From Herbaspirillum sp. SJZ107 (GTDB lineage Bacteria > Pseudomonadota > Gammaproteobacteria > Burkholderiales > Burkholderiaceae_D): a DNA stretch of 64,000 nucleotides. The stretch's first letter is position 1, and every line of letters begins with the position of its first letter. The notes under the pieces were generated by a model, which worked only from the letters and a program-made list of their open reading frames with translations, was not told the DNA's origin and made no database searches. Of the stretch, positions 27,958 to 37,314 are shown one piece after another. The DNA is taken from assembly GCF_006715485.1 (NCBI RefSeq), contig NZ_VFNH01000001.1, positions 930,001 through 994,000 of the forward strand, read 5' to 3'. A program made the position numbers and the translations under genes.

Positions 27958-30900
27958 ATGTCCCGACTCTGGCAGTTCCTCACCCATCGCCGTGTGCTGG
28001 CCACCGTTGGCCTGCTCGCTCTTGCGGCTTTCCTGTTCCTGGGGGCGGACACCCTCGAAATCGCTGCCCTGTGGGCCGTGCTGGCCGGACTGGTCCTGCT
28101 GGCCGGCTGGGGCGTCTGGTGGCTGCTGCGCGCGCGCCGGCACCGCCGTGCCGCCGCCGCGCTGAGCGAAGCGATCGTGCCCTCGTCGCCGGACAGCGAC
28201 CAGGCGCAAGCCGTGCGCAACGACGCTGCCGTGCTGCGCAAGGGCATGCTGGAAGCGATCAACACCATCAAGACCTCCAAGCTGGGCCTGACGCGCGGTG
28301 CAGCGGCCCTGTACGAACTGCCGTGGTACATGATCATCGGGAACCCGGCGGCCGGCAAGAGCAGCGCCATCAAGCATTCGGGCCTGACCTTTCCGATCCC
28401 CGGCAGCAAGGCGGTGCAGGGCGTGGGCGGCACCCGCAACTGCGACTGGTTCTTCACCACCGACGGCATCCTGCTCGACACCGCCGGCCGCTACTCGGTG
28501 CACGAAGCCGACCGCGCCGAGTGGTTCAGCTTCCTCGACCTGCTCCGCAAGCATCGCGCGCGGGCGCCGATCAACGGCATCCTGATCGCGGTCAGCGTGG
28601 CCGAGCTGGCCGGCGGCGCCCCCGAAGCCTCGATCGAACTGGCCAAGAGCCTGCGCACCCGGGTGCAGGAGCTGACCGAGCGCCTGGGCGTGTATGCGCC
28701 GGTGTACGTGATCTTCACCAAGGCCGACCTGATCGCCGGCTTCGCCGATTTCTTCCACGACGCCGAACGCGGCGAGCGCGAACGCGTGTGGGGTGCGACG
28801 CTGCGCTACAACCGGCGCAGCACGCCGCAGGACGTACTGGGCTTTTTCGACACCCATTTCGACGAGCTGCACGATGGCCTGAAGGAGATGAGCCTGGCCA
28901 ACATGGCAGCCAACCGCAGTGCCGCGCTGCGTCCCGGCGTGTTCACCTTTCCGCTGGAATTCGCCTCGCTGCGTCCGCAGCTGCGCGCCTTCCTGGCCAC
29001 GCTGTTCGAGGAAAACACCTGGCAGTTCAAGCCGGTGTTCCGCGGCTTTTATTTCACCAGCGCGCTGCAGGAAGGCTTTGTCGAAAACCTGGCGTCGCGC
29101 CGCGTGGCCAGCCGCTTCGACCTGCAGCTCGGCGCACTCAAGGGGACGCACAAGGACGGGCAGAAGGGCGCTGTCGCAAGCGGACAATCCGGTGATCAGT
29201 CCGGGTACTTCCTGCTCGAGCTGTTCCGCAAGGTGATCTTCGCCGACCGCGACCTGGTCAAGCGCTACACCAGCCCGGCGAGCGCGCGCCTGAAATACGG
29301 CGCCTTCTTCGCCGCCACCATCGTGCTCGGCTGCGCGCTGGGTGGCTGGAGCTGGTCGTACATGGGCAACAAGCAGCTGGTGGCCAACGTGCAGGCCGAC
29401 CTCGATAAAGTCAGCAAGCTGCAGGCGCGCCGCAGCGACCTGCAGTCGCGCCTCGAGGGCCTGGAAATCCTGCAGGACCGCATCGAACAGCTGGACAAAT
29501 ACCGCGCCGGGCGGCCGTGGGCGCTGTCATTTGGCCTGTACCAGGGCGAAGCGGTCGAGCGCAAGCTGCGCGACGAATACTTTGCCGGCGTGCGCGAAGT
29601 GATGGTGCTGCCAGTCGCCGGTGCGATCGAATCGCTGCTGGCCGAGACCAACGCCAACGCGTCCCAGCTCGATCCGAACGCCAAGGCAGCCCCCGCTGCC
29701 CGCCCGGGCCAGCCCTACCAGGACGTCTCGCCGACCAACGTCGGCGACGCCTACAATGCCCTGAAAACCTACCTGATGCTGGCCGATAAAAGCCATGCCG
29801 AGCCGGGCCACCTGAACGACCAGCTGACCCGCTACTGGCGCGGCTGGCTGGCCGCCAACCGCGGTTCGATGTCGCACGAGCAGACCATCCGCAGCGCCGA
29901 GCGCCTGCTGACCTTCGTGCTGGCCCACGTCGACGACCAGGCCTGGCCGCAGATCACGCCCAAACTGAGCCTGCTCGACACCGCACGCGAAAACCTGCGC
30001 CGCGTGGTGCGCGGCACGCCGGCACGCGAGCGCGTGTACGCCGACATCCGTACCCGCGCCGCCACCCGCTTCCCGGCGGTGACGGTGGCGCGCATCGTCG
30101 GCGAGCAGGACCAGGGCCTGGTGGTCGGCAGCTATGCGGTGAGCGGCGCCTTTACCCGCGACGCCTGGGACAAGTTCATCCAGGGCGCGATCCGCGACGC
30201 TTCCAACCGCGAACTGCAAAGCACCGACTGGGTGCTGAAGACCGTGGCCAAGGACGACCTGACGCTGGAAGGCAGCCCGGAACAGATCCAGAAGACGCTG
30301 GTCGACCTGTACAAAGCCGATTATGCGAAGGAGTGGAGCAAGTTCGTGCAGGGCGTGACGGTGGCCGACCTGAATGGCTTCGAGGGCAGCGTGCAGGCGA
30401 TGAACCGGCTCGGCGATCCGCAGGCCTCGCCGCTGGCCAAGCTGCTCAAGACCGTGTACGAGCAGACCGTGTGGGACGATCCGGCGCAGGCGCGCGTCGT
30501 CGACGACAAGGTCAAGCGCGGACTGATGGCCTGGTTCCGCGAAGTCGTGCTGCGCCAGACGCCGAGCGATGCGCGCCAGGTCGTGGACGCTCTCGGCCCG
30601 CTGCCTGTCGGCGGTGCCCCGGGGGCCGGACCGATCGGGCGTGAGTTCGCCGGCGTGGCGCGCCTGGTCGGCGTCAAGGAGAAGGATGCGTCGCTGATGA
30701 CGGGCTATCTCGACGCGCTGTCGAAGCTGCGCTCGCGCCTGAACCAGCTGAAGAACCAGGGCGACCCCGGTCCCGGCGCCAAGCAGCTCATGCAGCAGAC
30801 GCTGGAAGGCAATGGCTCGGAACTGGCCGACGCCCTGAAATACGTCGACGAACAGATGCTGACCGGGATGAGCGATTCGCAGAAGCAGATGCTGCGTCCG

Positions 30901-31746
30901 CTGCTGGTGCGGCCGCTGGTGCAGACCTTCGCCATGATCGTGCTGCCGTCCGAGTCCGAGATCAACAAGACCTGGCAGGCGCAAGTGGTCGAACCCTTCC
31001 AGAAATCGCTGGCCGCCAAGTACCCGTTCGCACCGGGTGCGCAGGTCCAGGCCACGGCCGGCGAGATCGGCCAGGTGTTCGGTCCCGAAGGCGTGGTCGC
31101 GAAATTCGTCGGCACCACCATGGGACCGCTGGTGGTGCGGCGCGGCGACGTGCTGGCCAGCCGCACCTGGGCCGACATCGGCATCACGCTGGCGCCGCAG
31201 GTCGTCAGTGGCTTCCCGGGCTGGGTGGCGCCGCTGTCGGCCAACGGCGTGGCTGCCGGCAGCGGGTCGCAGCGGGTGTTCCAGCTGCTGCCGATGGCGG
31301 CGCCCGGCGTCACCGAATACACGATCGACATCGACGGCCAGCAGCTGCGTTACCGGAACACGCCGCCAGCCTGGGTCAACATGGTGCATCCGGGGCCGCA
31401 GGGCAGCAGCGGCGTGAAGATCAGCGCGGTCACTTTCGACGGCCGCACCGTGGACCTGTTCGGCGAGCCGGGCGAGTTCGGGCTCGAAAAGATGATCGGC
31501 GCCGCCGAGAAGAAGCGTCTCGGACCCGGCGTGGCCGAGCTGCGCTGGAGCGCCAACAACGTCACCGTCGGCATCACGCTGAAGGTGGTCAGCAACGCCG
31601 GCGCCGGCAGCGGCGATGGCCAGGCCAGCCGCGGCTTCAACGGCCTGCGGCTGCCGGAAGCCATCGTCGGCCGCGCAGGTATTTCCGCGGTTGCGTCGAA
31701 TGCGGCGGCCGCTGCGGGTCCGTCCCTCGCCGGGGCCGCCCAATGA
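27958..31746 (+). CDS. tssM: Type VI secretion membrane-complex protein TssM (IcmF)
   Basis: Large inner-membrane scaffold of the T6SS, 1262 residues. Two helices lie near residues 10-60 and a third near 450 (FFAATIVLGCALGGWSW). Between them is the cytoplasmic NTPase-like domain with Walker A GNPAAGKSS near residue 128 and the switch region LLDTAGRYSVHEAD. The periplasmic C-terminal half ends in the IcmF/VasK-type beta domain (VAELRWSANNVTVGI). The start at 27958 gives the family N-terminus; an ATG at 27919 would add 13 residues. tagF begins inside its stop codon region (ATGA). Confidence 0.95.
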   Translation: MSRLWQFLTHRRVLATVGLLALAAFLFLGADTLEIAALWAVLAGLVLLAGWGVWWLLRARRHRRAAAALSEAIVPSSPDSDQAQAVRNDAAVLRKGMLEAINTIKTSKLGLTRGAAALYELPWYMIIGNPAAGKSSAIKHSGLTFPIPGSKAVQGVGGTRNCDWFFTTDGILLDTAGRYSVHEADRAEWFSFLDLLRKHRARAPINGILIAVSVAELAGGAPEASIELAKSLRTRVQELTERLGVYAPVYVIFTKADLIAGFADFFHDAERGERERVWGATLRYNRRSTPQDVLGFFDTHFDELHDGLKEMSLANMAANRSAALRPGVFTFPLEFASLRPQLRAFLATLFEENTWQFKPVFRGFYFTSALQEGFVENLASRRVASRFDLQLGALKGTHKDGQKGAVASGQSGDQSGYFLLELFRKVIFADRDLVKRYTSPASARLKYGAFFAATIVLGCALGGWSWSYMGNKQLVANVQADLDKVSKLQARRSDLQSRLEGLEILQDRIEQLDKYRAGRPWALSFGLYQGEAVERKLRDEYFAGVREVMVLPVAGAIESLLAETNANASQLDPNAKAAPAARPGQPYQDVSPTNVGDAYNALKTYLMLADKSHAEPGHLNDQLTRYWRGWLAANRGSMSHEQTIRSAERLLTFVLAHVDDQAWPQITPKLSLLDTARENLRRVVRGTPARERVYADIRTRAATRFPAVTVARIVGEQDQGLVVGSYAVSGAFTRDAWDKFIQGAIRDASNRELQSTDWVLKTVAKDDLTLEGSPEQIQKTLVDLYKADYAKEWSKFVQGVTVADLNGFEGSVQAMNRLGDPQASPLAKLLKTVYEQTVWDDPAQARVVDDKVKRGLMAWFREVVLRQTPSDARQVVDALGPLPVGGAPGAGPIGREFAGVARLVGVKEKDASLMTGYLDALSKLRSRLNQLKNQGDPGPGAKQLMQQTLEGNGSELADALKYVDEQMLTGMSDSQKQMLRPLLVRPLVQTFAMIVLPSESEINKTWQAQVVEPFQKSLAAKYPFAPGAQVQATAGEIGQVFGPEGVVAKFVGTTMGPLVVRRGDVLASRTWADIGITLAPQVVSGFPGWVAPLSANGVAAGSGSQRVFQLLPMAAPGVTEYTIDIDGQQLRYRNTPPAWVNMVHPGPQGSSGVKISAVTFDGRTVDLFGEPGEFGLEKMIGAAEKKRLGPGVAELRWSANNVTVGITLKVVSNAGAGSGDGQASRGFNGLRLPEAIVGRAGISAVASNAAAAAGPSLAGAAQ

Positions 31747-32717
31747 ATCGCGCCGGCGGGGCCAGCCGGATCGGCTACTTCGGCAAGATTCCGGCACACG
31801 ACGACTTCGTCAAGGCGGCCGACGACCCGCGCGTGGTCGGCATGCTGGACGACTGGCTGGCGCAGGTGATGACGCGCCTGCCGGCCGACGCGCGCTGGAA
31901 GCTGAACTACGACGCGATGGCGCCGGTGAGCTTTGCCTTCGTCGGACCGCAGCGGCGCCATGCGCTGGCCGGGCACCTGGTCGCCAGCCATGACCGCTCG
32001 GGGCGGCGCTATCCCTTCCTCACGCTGCGCCGGCTGGACGTGCCCGATCCGGCCGACTTCATCGCGCGCTGCCCGCTGGTGTTTGCGCCGCTGTGGCGCT
32101 TGCTGGAAGCGGCTGCGCCGCGCGTGCTGGCGGCGGTCGATCCGAGCGCACACCTGCAGGCGATCCTGGATGCGCCGCTGCTGGGCGAGCCGGACGCCGC
32201 GATCGAGCCGGCGCTGGGGGAATTCCTGGCGCTGTCCACGGTCGGCTCGCTGTCCGGCCTGCTCGGGATGCCGGCCGACCGCGTGATCCTCGGCCTCGGC
32301 CTGCTGCTGCAGCCGGTGATGCACAGCCGGCCGGCGGCGCTGCACAGAAGCCTGGTGCTGCCGCTGCCGGCGGACGAGGTCGGGCGCTTCGCGGCGGCGG
32401 CGTTCTGGCTGGCGCTGATTGCACCGTTCGTGCGCCGCACCGGCTACGACCTGGTGCTGTTCGTGACCCGCGTCGAGGGCCGGCCGGCGCTGGTGGTCGG
32501 CTTCGGCGGCGACGCCGCCGGCACCTTGCATGCGCTGATCGACCCGCTGGTCGGCCTCGAGCAGCAGGTGCGCATGGAAGACAACGGCTGGATCGACGAG
32601 CAGATGGGCATCGACATCGACGTGCGCGCCCTGGCCAGCTACCTCGAGCAGCCGATGCTGCCGCTGCGCATGGCGCGCGACCTGTTCCTGAAAACCTTCA
32701 TCGGAGCCGCTTCGTGA
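31743..32717 (+). CDS. tagF: Type VI secretion-associated protein TagF
   Basis: TagF-family protein of 324 residues with the family opening IGYFGKIPAHDDFV, residues RRYPFLTL near 95 and a long helical C-terminal part. In Pseudomonas TagF acts as a post-translational repressor of T6SS assembly through Fha; no fha gene is seen here. A 4-base overlap with tssM upstream and with the OmpA-family gene downstream shows tight translational coupling. Confidence 0.9.
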   Translation: MNRAGGASRIGYFGKIPAHDDFVKAADDPRVVGMLDDWLAQVMTRLPADARWKLNYDAMAPVSFAFVGPQRRHALAGHLVASHDRSGRRYPFLTLRRLDVPDPADFIARCPLVFAPLWRLLEAAAPRVLAAVDPSAHLQAILDAPLLGEPDAAIEPALGEFLALSTVGSLSGLLGMPADRVILGLGLLLQPVMHSRPAALHRSLVLPLPADEVGRFAAAAFWLALIAPFVRRTGYDLVLFVTRVEGRPALVVGFGGDAAGTLHALIDPLVGLEQQVRMEDNGWIDEQMGIDIDVRALASYLEQPMLPLRMARDLFLKTFIGAAS

Positions 32718-33493
32718 AAACCGATTATTTGCCGCGCTTGATTGCCGCCTCGATCCTGGTGCTGGCGCCGCTGGCTTCCCACCCGGCACGGGCCGATGCC
32801 GCCGCGCCCATCGTGGTCTCCGGCACCGTCGCCGACGAAGCCAGTAAAGCGGCCCTGCTGGCGCGCCTGCGCGCGCTGTACGGCGCCGAGCGCGTGGTCG
32901 ACCAGCTGGCGGTCGGCCGTGTCGCGGCGCCGCCCAACTGGAACGAGTACGTGGGCAGGCTGGTCGGTCCCAACCTCAAACTGATCAGCCGCGGCCAGCT
33001 GCAGGTCGACGGCACCAGCGTCAGCCTGCGCGGCGACGTCGCCAGCGAAGCGCAGCGCCAGCAGATCGCCGGCGACATCTCGGCCGGTCTCGACGCCGGC
33101 TACACGGTCAACAACGGCTTGCGCGTGGCGGCCTCGGAGCAGGGCATGCTGGATGCGGCACTGGCCAACCGCATCATCGAATTCGAATCGGGCAAGGCCG
33201 AGCTGGCCGAATCCGGCAAGGCCATTCTCGACCAGATGAGCGTGGCGCTGCTGCGCCTGAAGGACAAGAAGGTCGAAGTGATCGGCCACACCGACAACGC
33301 CGGCTCGCGCGCCGGCAACCTGTCGCTGAGCCAGGCGCGCGCCGAAGCGGTCAAGGCCTACGTGGTCGGGCGCGGCGTGCATGCCGAGATGGTGGCGGTG
33401 TCGGGGGAGGGGCCGGACCGGCCGGTGGCCGACAACCGCACGCCGGAGGGGCGGGCGCGCAACCGGCGCATTGAATTCAAGGTTGTCCAATAA
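32714..33493 (+). CDS. OmpA-family peptidoglycan-binding protein of the T6SS locus
   Basis: Exported protein of 259 residues with an N-terminal signal (to about ADA, residue 33). A middle region with a BON-like repeat (LQVDGTSVSLRGDVASEAQ) leads into an OmpA C-terminal domain at about 155-259: IIEFESGKAEL, VIGHTDNAGS and NRTPEGRARNRRIEF. Since TssL here lacks an OmpA extension, this protein may supply peptidoglycan anchoring to the apparatus; Burkholderia clusters carry a similar gene (called tagN, from memory). GTG start overlaps the tagF stop (GTGA). Confidence 0.87.
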   Translation: MKTDYLPRLIAASILVLAPLASHPARADAAAPIVVSGTVADEASKAALLARLRALYGAERVVDQLAVGRVAAPPNWNEYVGRLVGPNLKLISRGQLQVDGTSVSLRGDVASEAQRQQIAGDISAGLDAGYTVNNGLRVAASEQGMLDAALANRIIEFESGKAELAESGKAILDQMSVALLRLKDKKVEVIGHTDNAGSRAGNLSLSQARAEAVKAYVVGRGVHAEMVAVSGEGPDRPVADNRTPEGRARNRRIEFKVVQ

Positions 33494-33540
33494 GGCCTTG
33501 AGTAGCAGTGGCGTTGATGCTTGCCATTTGCTTATGCACG

Positions 33541-33626
33541 TCGTACCCGCGAAGGCGGGTACCCAAGTTCTCTTGGTGCTGTCGAAACGCCAGCAAACTT
33601 GGATCCCCGCCTTCGCGGGGATGACG
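33541..33626. repeat. Imperfect inverted repeat (REP/MITE-like)
   Basis: Two arms of about 29 bases in inverted orientation surround a 28-base centre. Each arm contains its own palindrome: CCCGCGAAGGCGGG in the left arm and CCCCGCCTTCGCGGGG in the right, bordered by CAAGTT and AACTTGG. This is the form of a dispersed extragenic palindrome common in Proteobacteria. It sits between the convergent OmpA-family and tssL genes. Confidence 0.8.
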
Positions 33627-33661
33627 TTTTCACGTTCGCAGGGATGATATTTCCAGGCTGT

Positions 33662-34432
33662 TCAGGGCAGGGTGACTGTCACACTCGCCGACCGCGGTGG
33701 CAGCTTCACCAGGTCATTGTAGCTGGCCAGGGCAGTATCGGTCTCGTGCACCAGCGCCGTACGGAAGCCGGCGTAAGCCCCCAGCCCTGCGAGGGCAAAC
33801 ACCGCGCTCAATACCCACAGCGAGACGTCGCTGCCCAGCTTGTGGACGATCTGGTCGGGGCGCTCGGCGTGCGGGGCGAAGCCGCGGCTCTTGCCGCGCA
33901 TGCGGGCGATTTCGTCGCCCAGGCGCGCGGTCAGGTAGTTCAGTTTGTCCTTGCCGTCGAGGGCGAAGCGGCCCTGGAAGCCGAGCAGCAGGCACATATG
34001 GAAGACTTCGAGCGCCTGCAGGTGGGCGCTGCCCTTGGCGCGCAAGTCCTCGAGGCGCTGGAAGAAGTGCTCGCCGGCGAGCTGGTCGCCGAACAGGCGC
34101 AGCTGCAGCGGGCGCGTTTCCCAGGCGTCGCGGATGTCGTAGTCGGAGCCGAGGATGATCTCGTCGACCGCCGCGCAGAACGCGTACTTGGCCGCCGTGA
34201 CGTCGTCGGCGGCGACGCCGAGCGCCTTGGCGTTGCAGTCGATGTCGCCGAGGAAGGCGGTCATGTGGTCGGCAAAAGCGGTCTTGTCCTGCGGGCCGCA
34301 GCCGCCCTTCAGCAGGAACAGCGCATAAAAGCCCTCGACCATCAGGTCGACCAGGGATTGCGGCGCGCCGGCGGCGCCGTTGCGGGAGGAAGCCGGCGCG
34401 GCGCGCCGTTCGATGTGGGGTTGCATGCTCAT
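33662..34432 (-). CDS. tssL: Type VI secretion membrane-complex protein TssL (DotU)
   Basis: Inner-membrane T6SS subunit of 256 residues. The cytoplasmic DotU hook domain spans residues 25-205 (AFCAAVDEIILGSDYD, HFFQRLEDL, FHMCLLLGFQGRF). A single membrane helix follows near 212-232 (WVLSAVFALAGLGAYAGF) and then a short periplasmic tail. There is no OmpA-like peptidoglycan-binding extension. It is the third gene of the minus-strand tssJ-tssK-tssL group, 7 bases after tssK. Confidence 0.94.
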   Translation of the reverse strand: MSMQPHIERRAAPASSRNGAAGAPQSLVDLMVEGFYALFLLKGGCGPQDKTAFADHMTAFLGDIDCNAKALGVAADDVTAAKYAFCAAVDEIILGSDYDIRDAWETRPLQLRLFGDQLAGEHFFQRLEDLRAKGSAHLQALEVFHMCLLLGFQGRFALDGKDKLNYLTARLGDEIARMRGKSRGFAPHAERPDQIVHKLGSDVSLWVLSAVFALAGLGAYAGFRTALVHETDTALASYNDLVKLPPRSASVTVTLP

Positions 34433-34439
34433 GGGGAGG

Positions 34440-35786
34440 TCACGCGGCGATCGCGATCAGGTCGAGTTTGAGGTCGCGCAGCCCGTTCGGGACGTAGATC
34501 GAGATCGACTGCGCCTTCAGCATGCTGTCGTACAGCAGGCCGCGGTTTTCCAGCACGAAGTAATAGGTATCCGGGCGCACCGGCAGTGCGCTCGGCACCT
34601 GCGGCGCATGCACCAGCTTCACGCCGGGCATGGCCGACAGCACCAGCTTGTCGACGTCTTCCGGGGCGCCGATCTTGAAGCGCAGCGGCACGATCTCGAC
34701 CAGCTGCAGGGCCGGCATGTCGGCCTTGACGCCCAGGTAGAGCGTGGTCTGCGGCGTGATCTTGCCCGAGTCCAGCGCACCGAGGTGGTAGGAGGGGCGG
34801 TCGTTCGACAGCGCGACCGAGAAGTATTTGGACGAGATCACGGTATCCAGCAGTTCGCGCAGGATGCCGTCCAGGCGCGCGAATGCCGGGCCCGGGTCCT
34901 GGTGCGCGTAGGCCGGCAAGTCTTCGAGCTTGACCGCGCGCGAGAACGTCATCAGGCCGCCCGCCAGCATCAGCAGTTCCTGGAACAGGCGCTCCGGATG
35001 CAGTTCGCGGTGTGCCAGGTAGTGGCTCAGTGCGGCGTAGCCCGAGCTGGCCGTGTGCAGCAGCCAGAACGACGAGACATCGCCGCCGCGCAGTTCGACC
35101 ACGTTCTTGCTCGGCTCGCGATGATGGCCGTACAGTGCATTCACCTTGGCCAGCAGCTTTTCCATCAGGCGAGCCAGCCGCGCTTGCAGACCGGGTGCGC
35201 CCTCGATCGAGATGCTGGGCGGGATGAAGTCCTGGTCGACCTCGAATCCGCCGGTGGCGACGCGGCGCAGGCGCAGCAGCGGAAAGCTGTCGTAGGCGTC
35301 GAGCGGATCGAGGTCGGGCACCAGGCGCAGGTTGCGCGTCAGGTAGGCCACCGGCGCCGGCGCCGCTTCGCTGAACAGGTCCTGGGTATCGTGTTCGCGC
35401 TGGCTGAAGCGCGCGTCCGGGCGGACCTCCCCGCGCGCCGCGCAGTTCTCGCCGTGCACCTTGAGCGCGGGCAGGGCGGCATGGAAGGTGAGGCTGCCTT
35501 CGAACGGTGGCAGGTCGCCGAGCCGCACCTGGGGCGGCAGCAGGTCGTGCTCGGGCGCCCTGTAGACCTCGCCGTCGGGGAAGATCAGCGCCAGCTCGGT
35601 GATGCGCAGCACGTCGGCCTTGAGCGCGTCGGCGTCGATTGCCAGCCGGCGCACGCCCCAGCAGTAGGGGTGCAGGGCGGCGGCGGTTTCGTTCAGGCGC
35701 GCCTCGTGGTAGCGGTCCTGCTGCTGGAAATGCTGGGGACGCAGGAACAGGCCCTCGCCCCACAAGATCTTGGCCGCCGTCGTCAT
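34440..35786 (-). CDS. tssK: Type VI secretion baseplate protein TssK
   Basis: Baseplate-to-membrane connector of 448 residues. The N-terminal motif ILWGEGLFLRPQHFQQQDRY is the TssK signature; the conserved core continues with DPLDAYDSFPLLRL and a C-terminal domain ending YVPNGLRDLKLDLIAI. The start at 35786 is supported by GAGGAGG upstream and gives the family N-terminus; the reading frame stays open further upstream. It lies between tssJ and tssL on the minus strand. Confidence 0.95.
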   Translation of the reverse strand: MTTAAKILWGEGLFLRPQHFQQQDRYHEARLNETAAALHPYCWGVRRLAIDADALKADVLRITELALIFPDGEVYRAPEHDLLPPQVRLGDLPPFEGSLTFHAALPALKVHGENCAARGEVRPDARFSQREHDTQDLFSEAAPAPVAYLTRNLRLVPDLDPLDAYDSFPLLRLRRVATGGFEVDQDFIPPSISIEGAPGLQARLARLMEKLLAKVNALYGHHREPSKNVVELRGGDVSSFWLLHTASSGYAALSHYLAHRELHPERLFQELLMLAGGLMTFSRAVKLEDLPAYAHQDPGPAFARLDGILRELLDTVISSKYFSVALSNDRPSYHLGALDSGKITPQTTLYLGVKADMPALQLVEIVPLRFKIGAPEDVDKLVLSAMPGVKLVHAPQVPSALPVRPDTYYFVLENRGLLYDSMLKAQSISIYVPNGLRDLKLDLIAIAA

Positions 35787-35859
35787 GCTTGCCTCCTCGT
35801 CACGTCGTTGGCTTTCAGGGTTTCCGCAAAACACTAGCTTGCTAGAAACACCTAGGCGC

Positions 35860-36489
35860 TCATTGACAGCGCACAAGCGACATGGGCTTGACAGCGGCAC
35901 CGCTTGCAGCCGCGCCACTGCCGACATTCATCGCACAGGCGTGCAGGCCGACCGTCACGCCGGCCTGTTCGGCTTCGCCCGCGGCGAAGGCCAGGCGCCA
36001 GCCCTCGCGCGCGGGCGAGTGGTACAGCGCAACGATGCCGAGCCAGCCGGTGTCGCGGGCCAGCCGGTCGGCCAGCTCCAGCTGCTGGCCCGGCACCAGC
36101 GTGACTTCCTTGACCTCGACCAGGTCGGCGCCCAGCGCTTCGCGCTCGGCCTGGGGCGACAGGAAGGCCGCATACGGCGCCGCATCGAAAGCGGCGCGCT
36201 GGCGCAGTTTATACACGCGCACCAGCAGCGCCAGCGACTGCCCGCGCGCATCGACGTTCAGGCGCTTGGCCGCGTGCAGGCGCAAGGTCACGTTGCGCGG
36301 CGGCTGCTGCGCTTCCGGCAGTGGCGGTGGCGGCGGCTTGCGCAGGCCGACGGCTTCCATGGCGCCGGCCAGCAGGGGTTTGTCAGCGGCGCCACCTGTG
36401 TCCAGGCCCGCGCCGGCGCCGGCACAGCCGGACAGCAGGGGCAGCGCAAGGACCAGGGCGAGAGGCAATTGCATTCGAATGAGGTTCAT
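35860..36489 (-). CDS. tssJ: Type VI secretion outer-membrane lipoprotein TssJ
   Basis: Lipoprotein of 209 residues with a signal ending in the lipobox L-L-S-G-C (Cys22). The mature part has a proline-rich linker (KPPPPPLPEAQ) and a transthyretin-like beta fold typical of TssJ: VTLRLHAAKRLNVDARGQSL, LLVRVYKLRQ and a final KPMSLVRC. It anchors TssM to the outer membrane. Start ATG 36489 has AAGG upstream; a GTG 6 bases earlier is possible. It is the first gene of the tssJKL group and is divergent from the TPR lipoprotein gene. Confidence 0.9.
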   Translation of the reverse strand: MNLIRMQLPLALVLALPLLSGCAGAGAGLDTGGAADKPLLAGAMEAVGLRKPPPPPLPEAQQPPRNVTLRLHAAKRLNVDARGQSLALLVRVYKLRQRAAFDAAPYAAFLSPQAEREALGADLVEVKEVTLVPGQQLELADRLARDTGWLGIVALYHSPAREGWRLAFAAGEAEQAGVTVGLHACAMNVGSGAAASGAAVKPMSLVRCQ

Positions 36490-36680
36490 GAGCACCTTGC
36501 ACTTAGTTAATTAGTGGCGACAGCGAAAGATTTAACGGCAAGGTGCCGCGCACTCCGTGAGCCGGCGCAAGACCCCGGTCGATCCGATGCAACGCCCGGC
36601 TATCAACAGTTGACCAGACGCAATTACCGAATGTTGCCTCTCACCAATAATTGGCGCCTGATTCCAACCCGGAGGACCCG

Positions 36681-37286
36681 ATGACTTTTCACCGCTTGTT
36701 CCCTCGCATATCGACCCAGCTGGCGATCGTCGCCGGCGCCGCCATCCTGTCGGCCTGCGCCAGCAGCGGCCCGACCGCACCCCCCGCCAAGACCGCGCCG
36801 CCGACGATGGCGGCCACCATGGCCGCCGTCGACGCCGCCGTGCTGGCCGGCCAGAACGACAAGGCCTACGCGCTGCTGAAGCAGGCCGGCAGCACTTTCC
36901 CGACCGACAAGACGCCATGGGTGCGCATGGCCCAGATGCGCTTCGACAGCACCAACTACGGCGAGGCCATCGTCAACGCGCTCGAGGCGCTGGAACGCGA
37001 CCCGGACGACACGCTGGCCAACAGCATCGTCGCCGTGAGCGGCCTGCGCGTGACCAGCAAGGCCTTGTCCGACCTGAGCCACAAGAACAACCTGAGCGGC
37101 AACGTGCGCACCGAAGCCCAGGAACTGGCCAAGCTGCTGCGCACCAGCCTGAACGAAGAGGTGCTGGTGGCGAACCGCGCCGGCGCACGCAAGGACGCCG
37201 GCACCAAGAAAACTGTCAGCGCGCCGCCGACCGCTACGCCACGTCCCGGCAGCAGCGGCGGCGATCCGTTCGGCGCCCTCAAGTAA
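36681..37286 (+). CDS. TPR-containing lipoprotein of the T6SS locus
   Basis: Lipoprotein of 201 residues: signal peptide with lipobox L-S-A-C (Cys26), a Pro/Ala linker, then TPR-like helices at about residues 45-115 (AYALLKQAGSTFPTDKTPW, ALEALERDPDDTLANSI). The C-terminal 40 residues are Pro/Ser/Gly-rich and low in complexity. Burkholderia T6SS clusters carry a similar gene ahead of tssB (tagM, from memory). GGAGG precedes the start. It heads the tssBC-hcp-tssE-tssH-tssA run, 28 bases before tssB. Confidence 0.85.
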   Translation: MTFHRLFPRISTQLAIVAGAAILSACASSGPTAPPAKTAPPTMAATMAAVDAAVLAGQNDKAYALLKQAGSTFPTDKTPWVRMAQMRFDSTNYGEAIVNALEALERDPDDTLANSIVAVSGLRVTSKALSDLSHKNNLSGNVRTEAQELAKLLRTSLNEEVLVANRAGARKDAGTKKTVSAPPTATPRPGSSGGDPFGALK

Positions 37287-37314
37287 GCCACCGCATCAAT
37301 CCCCAGGAGCCGCC

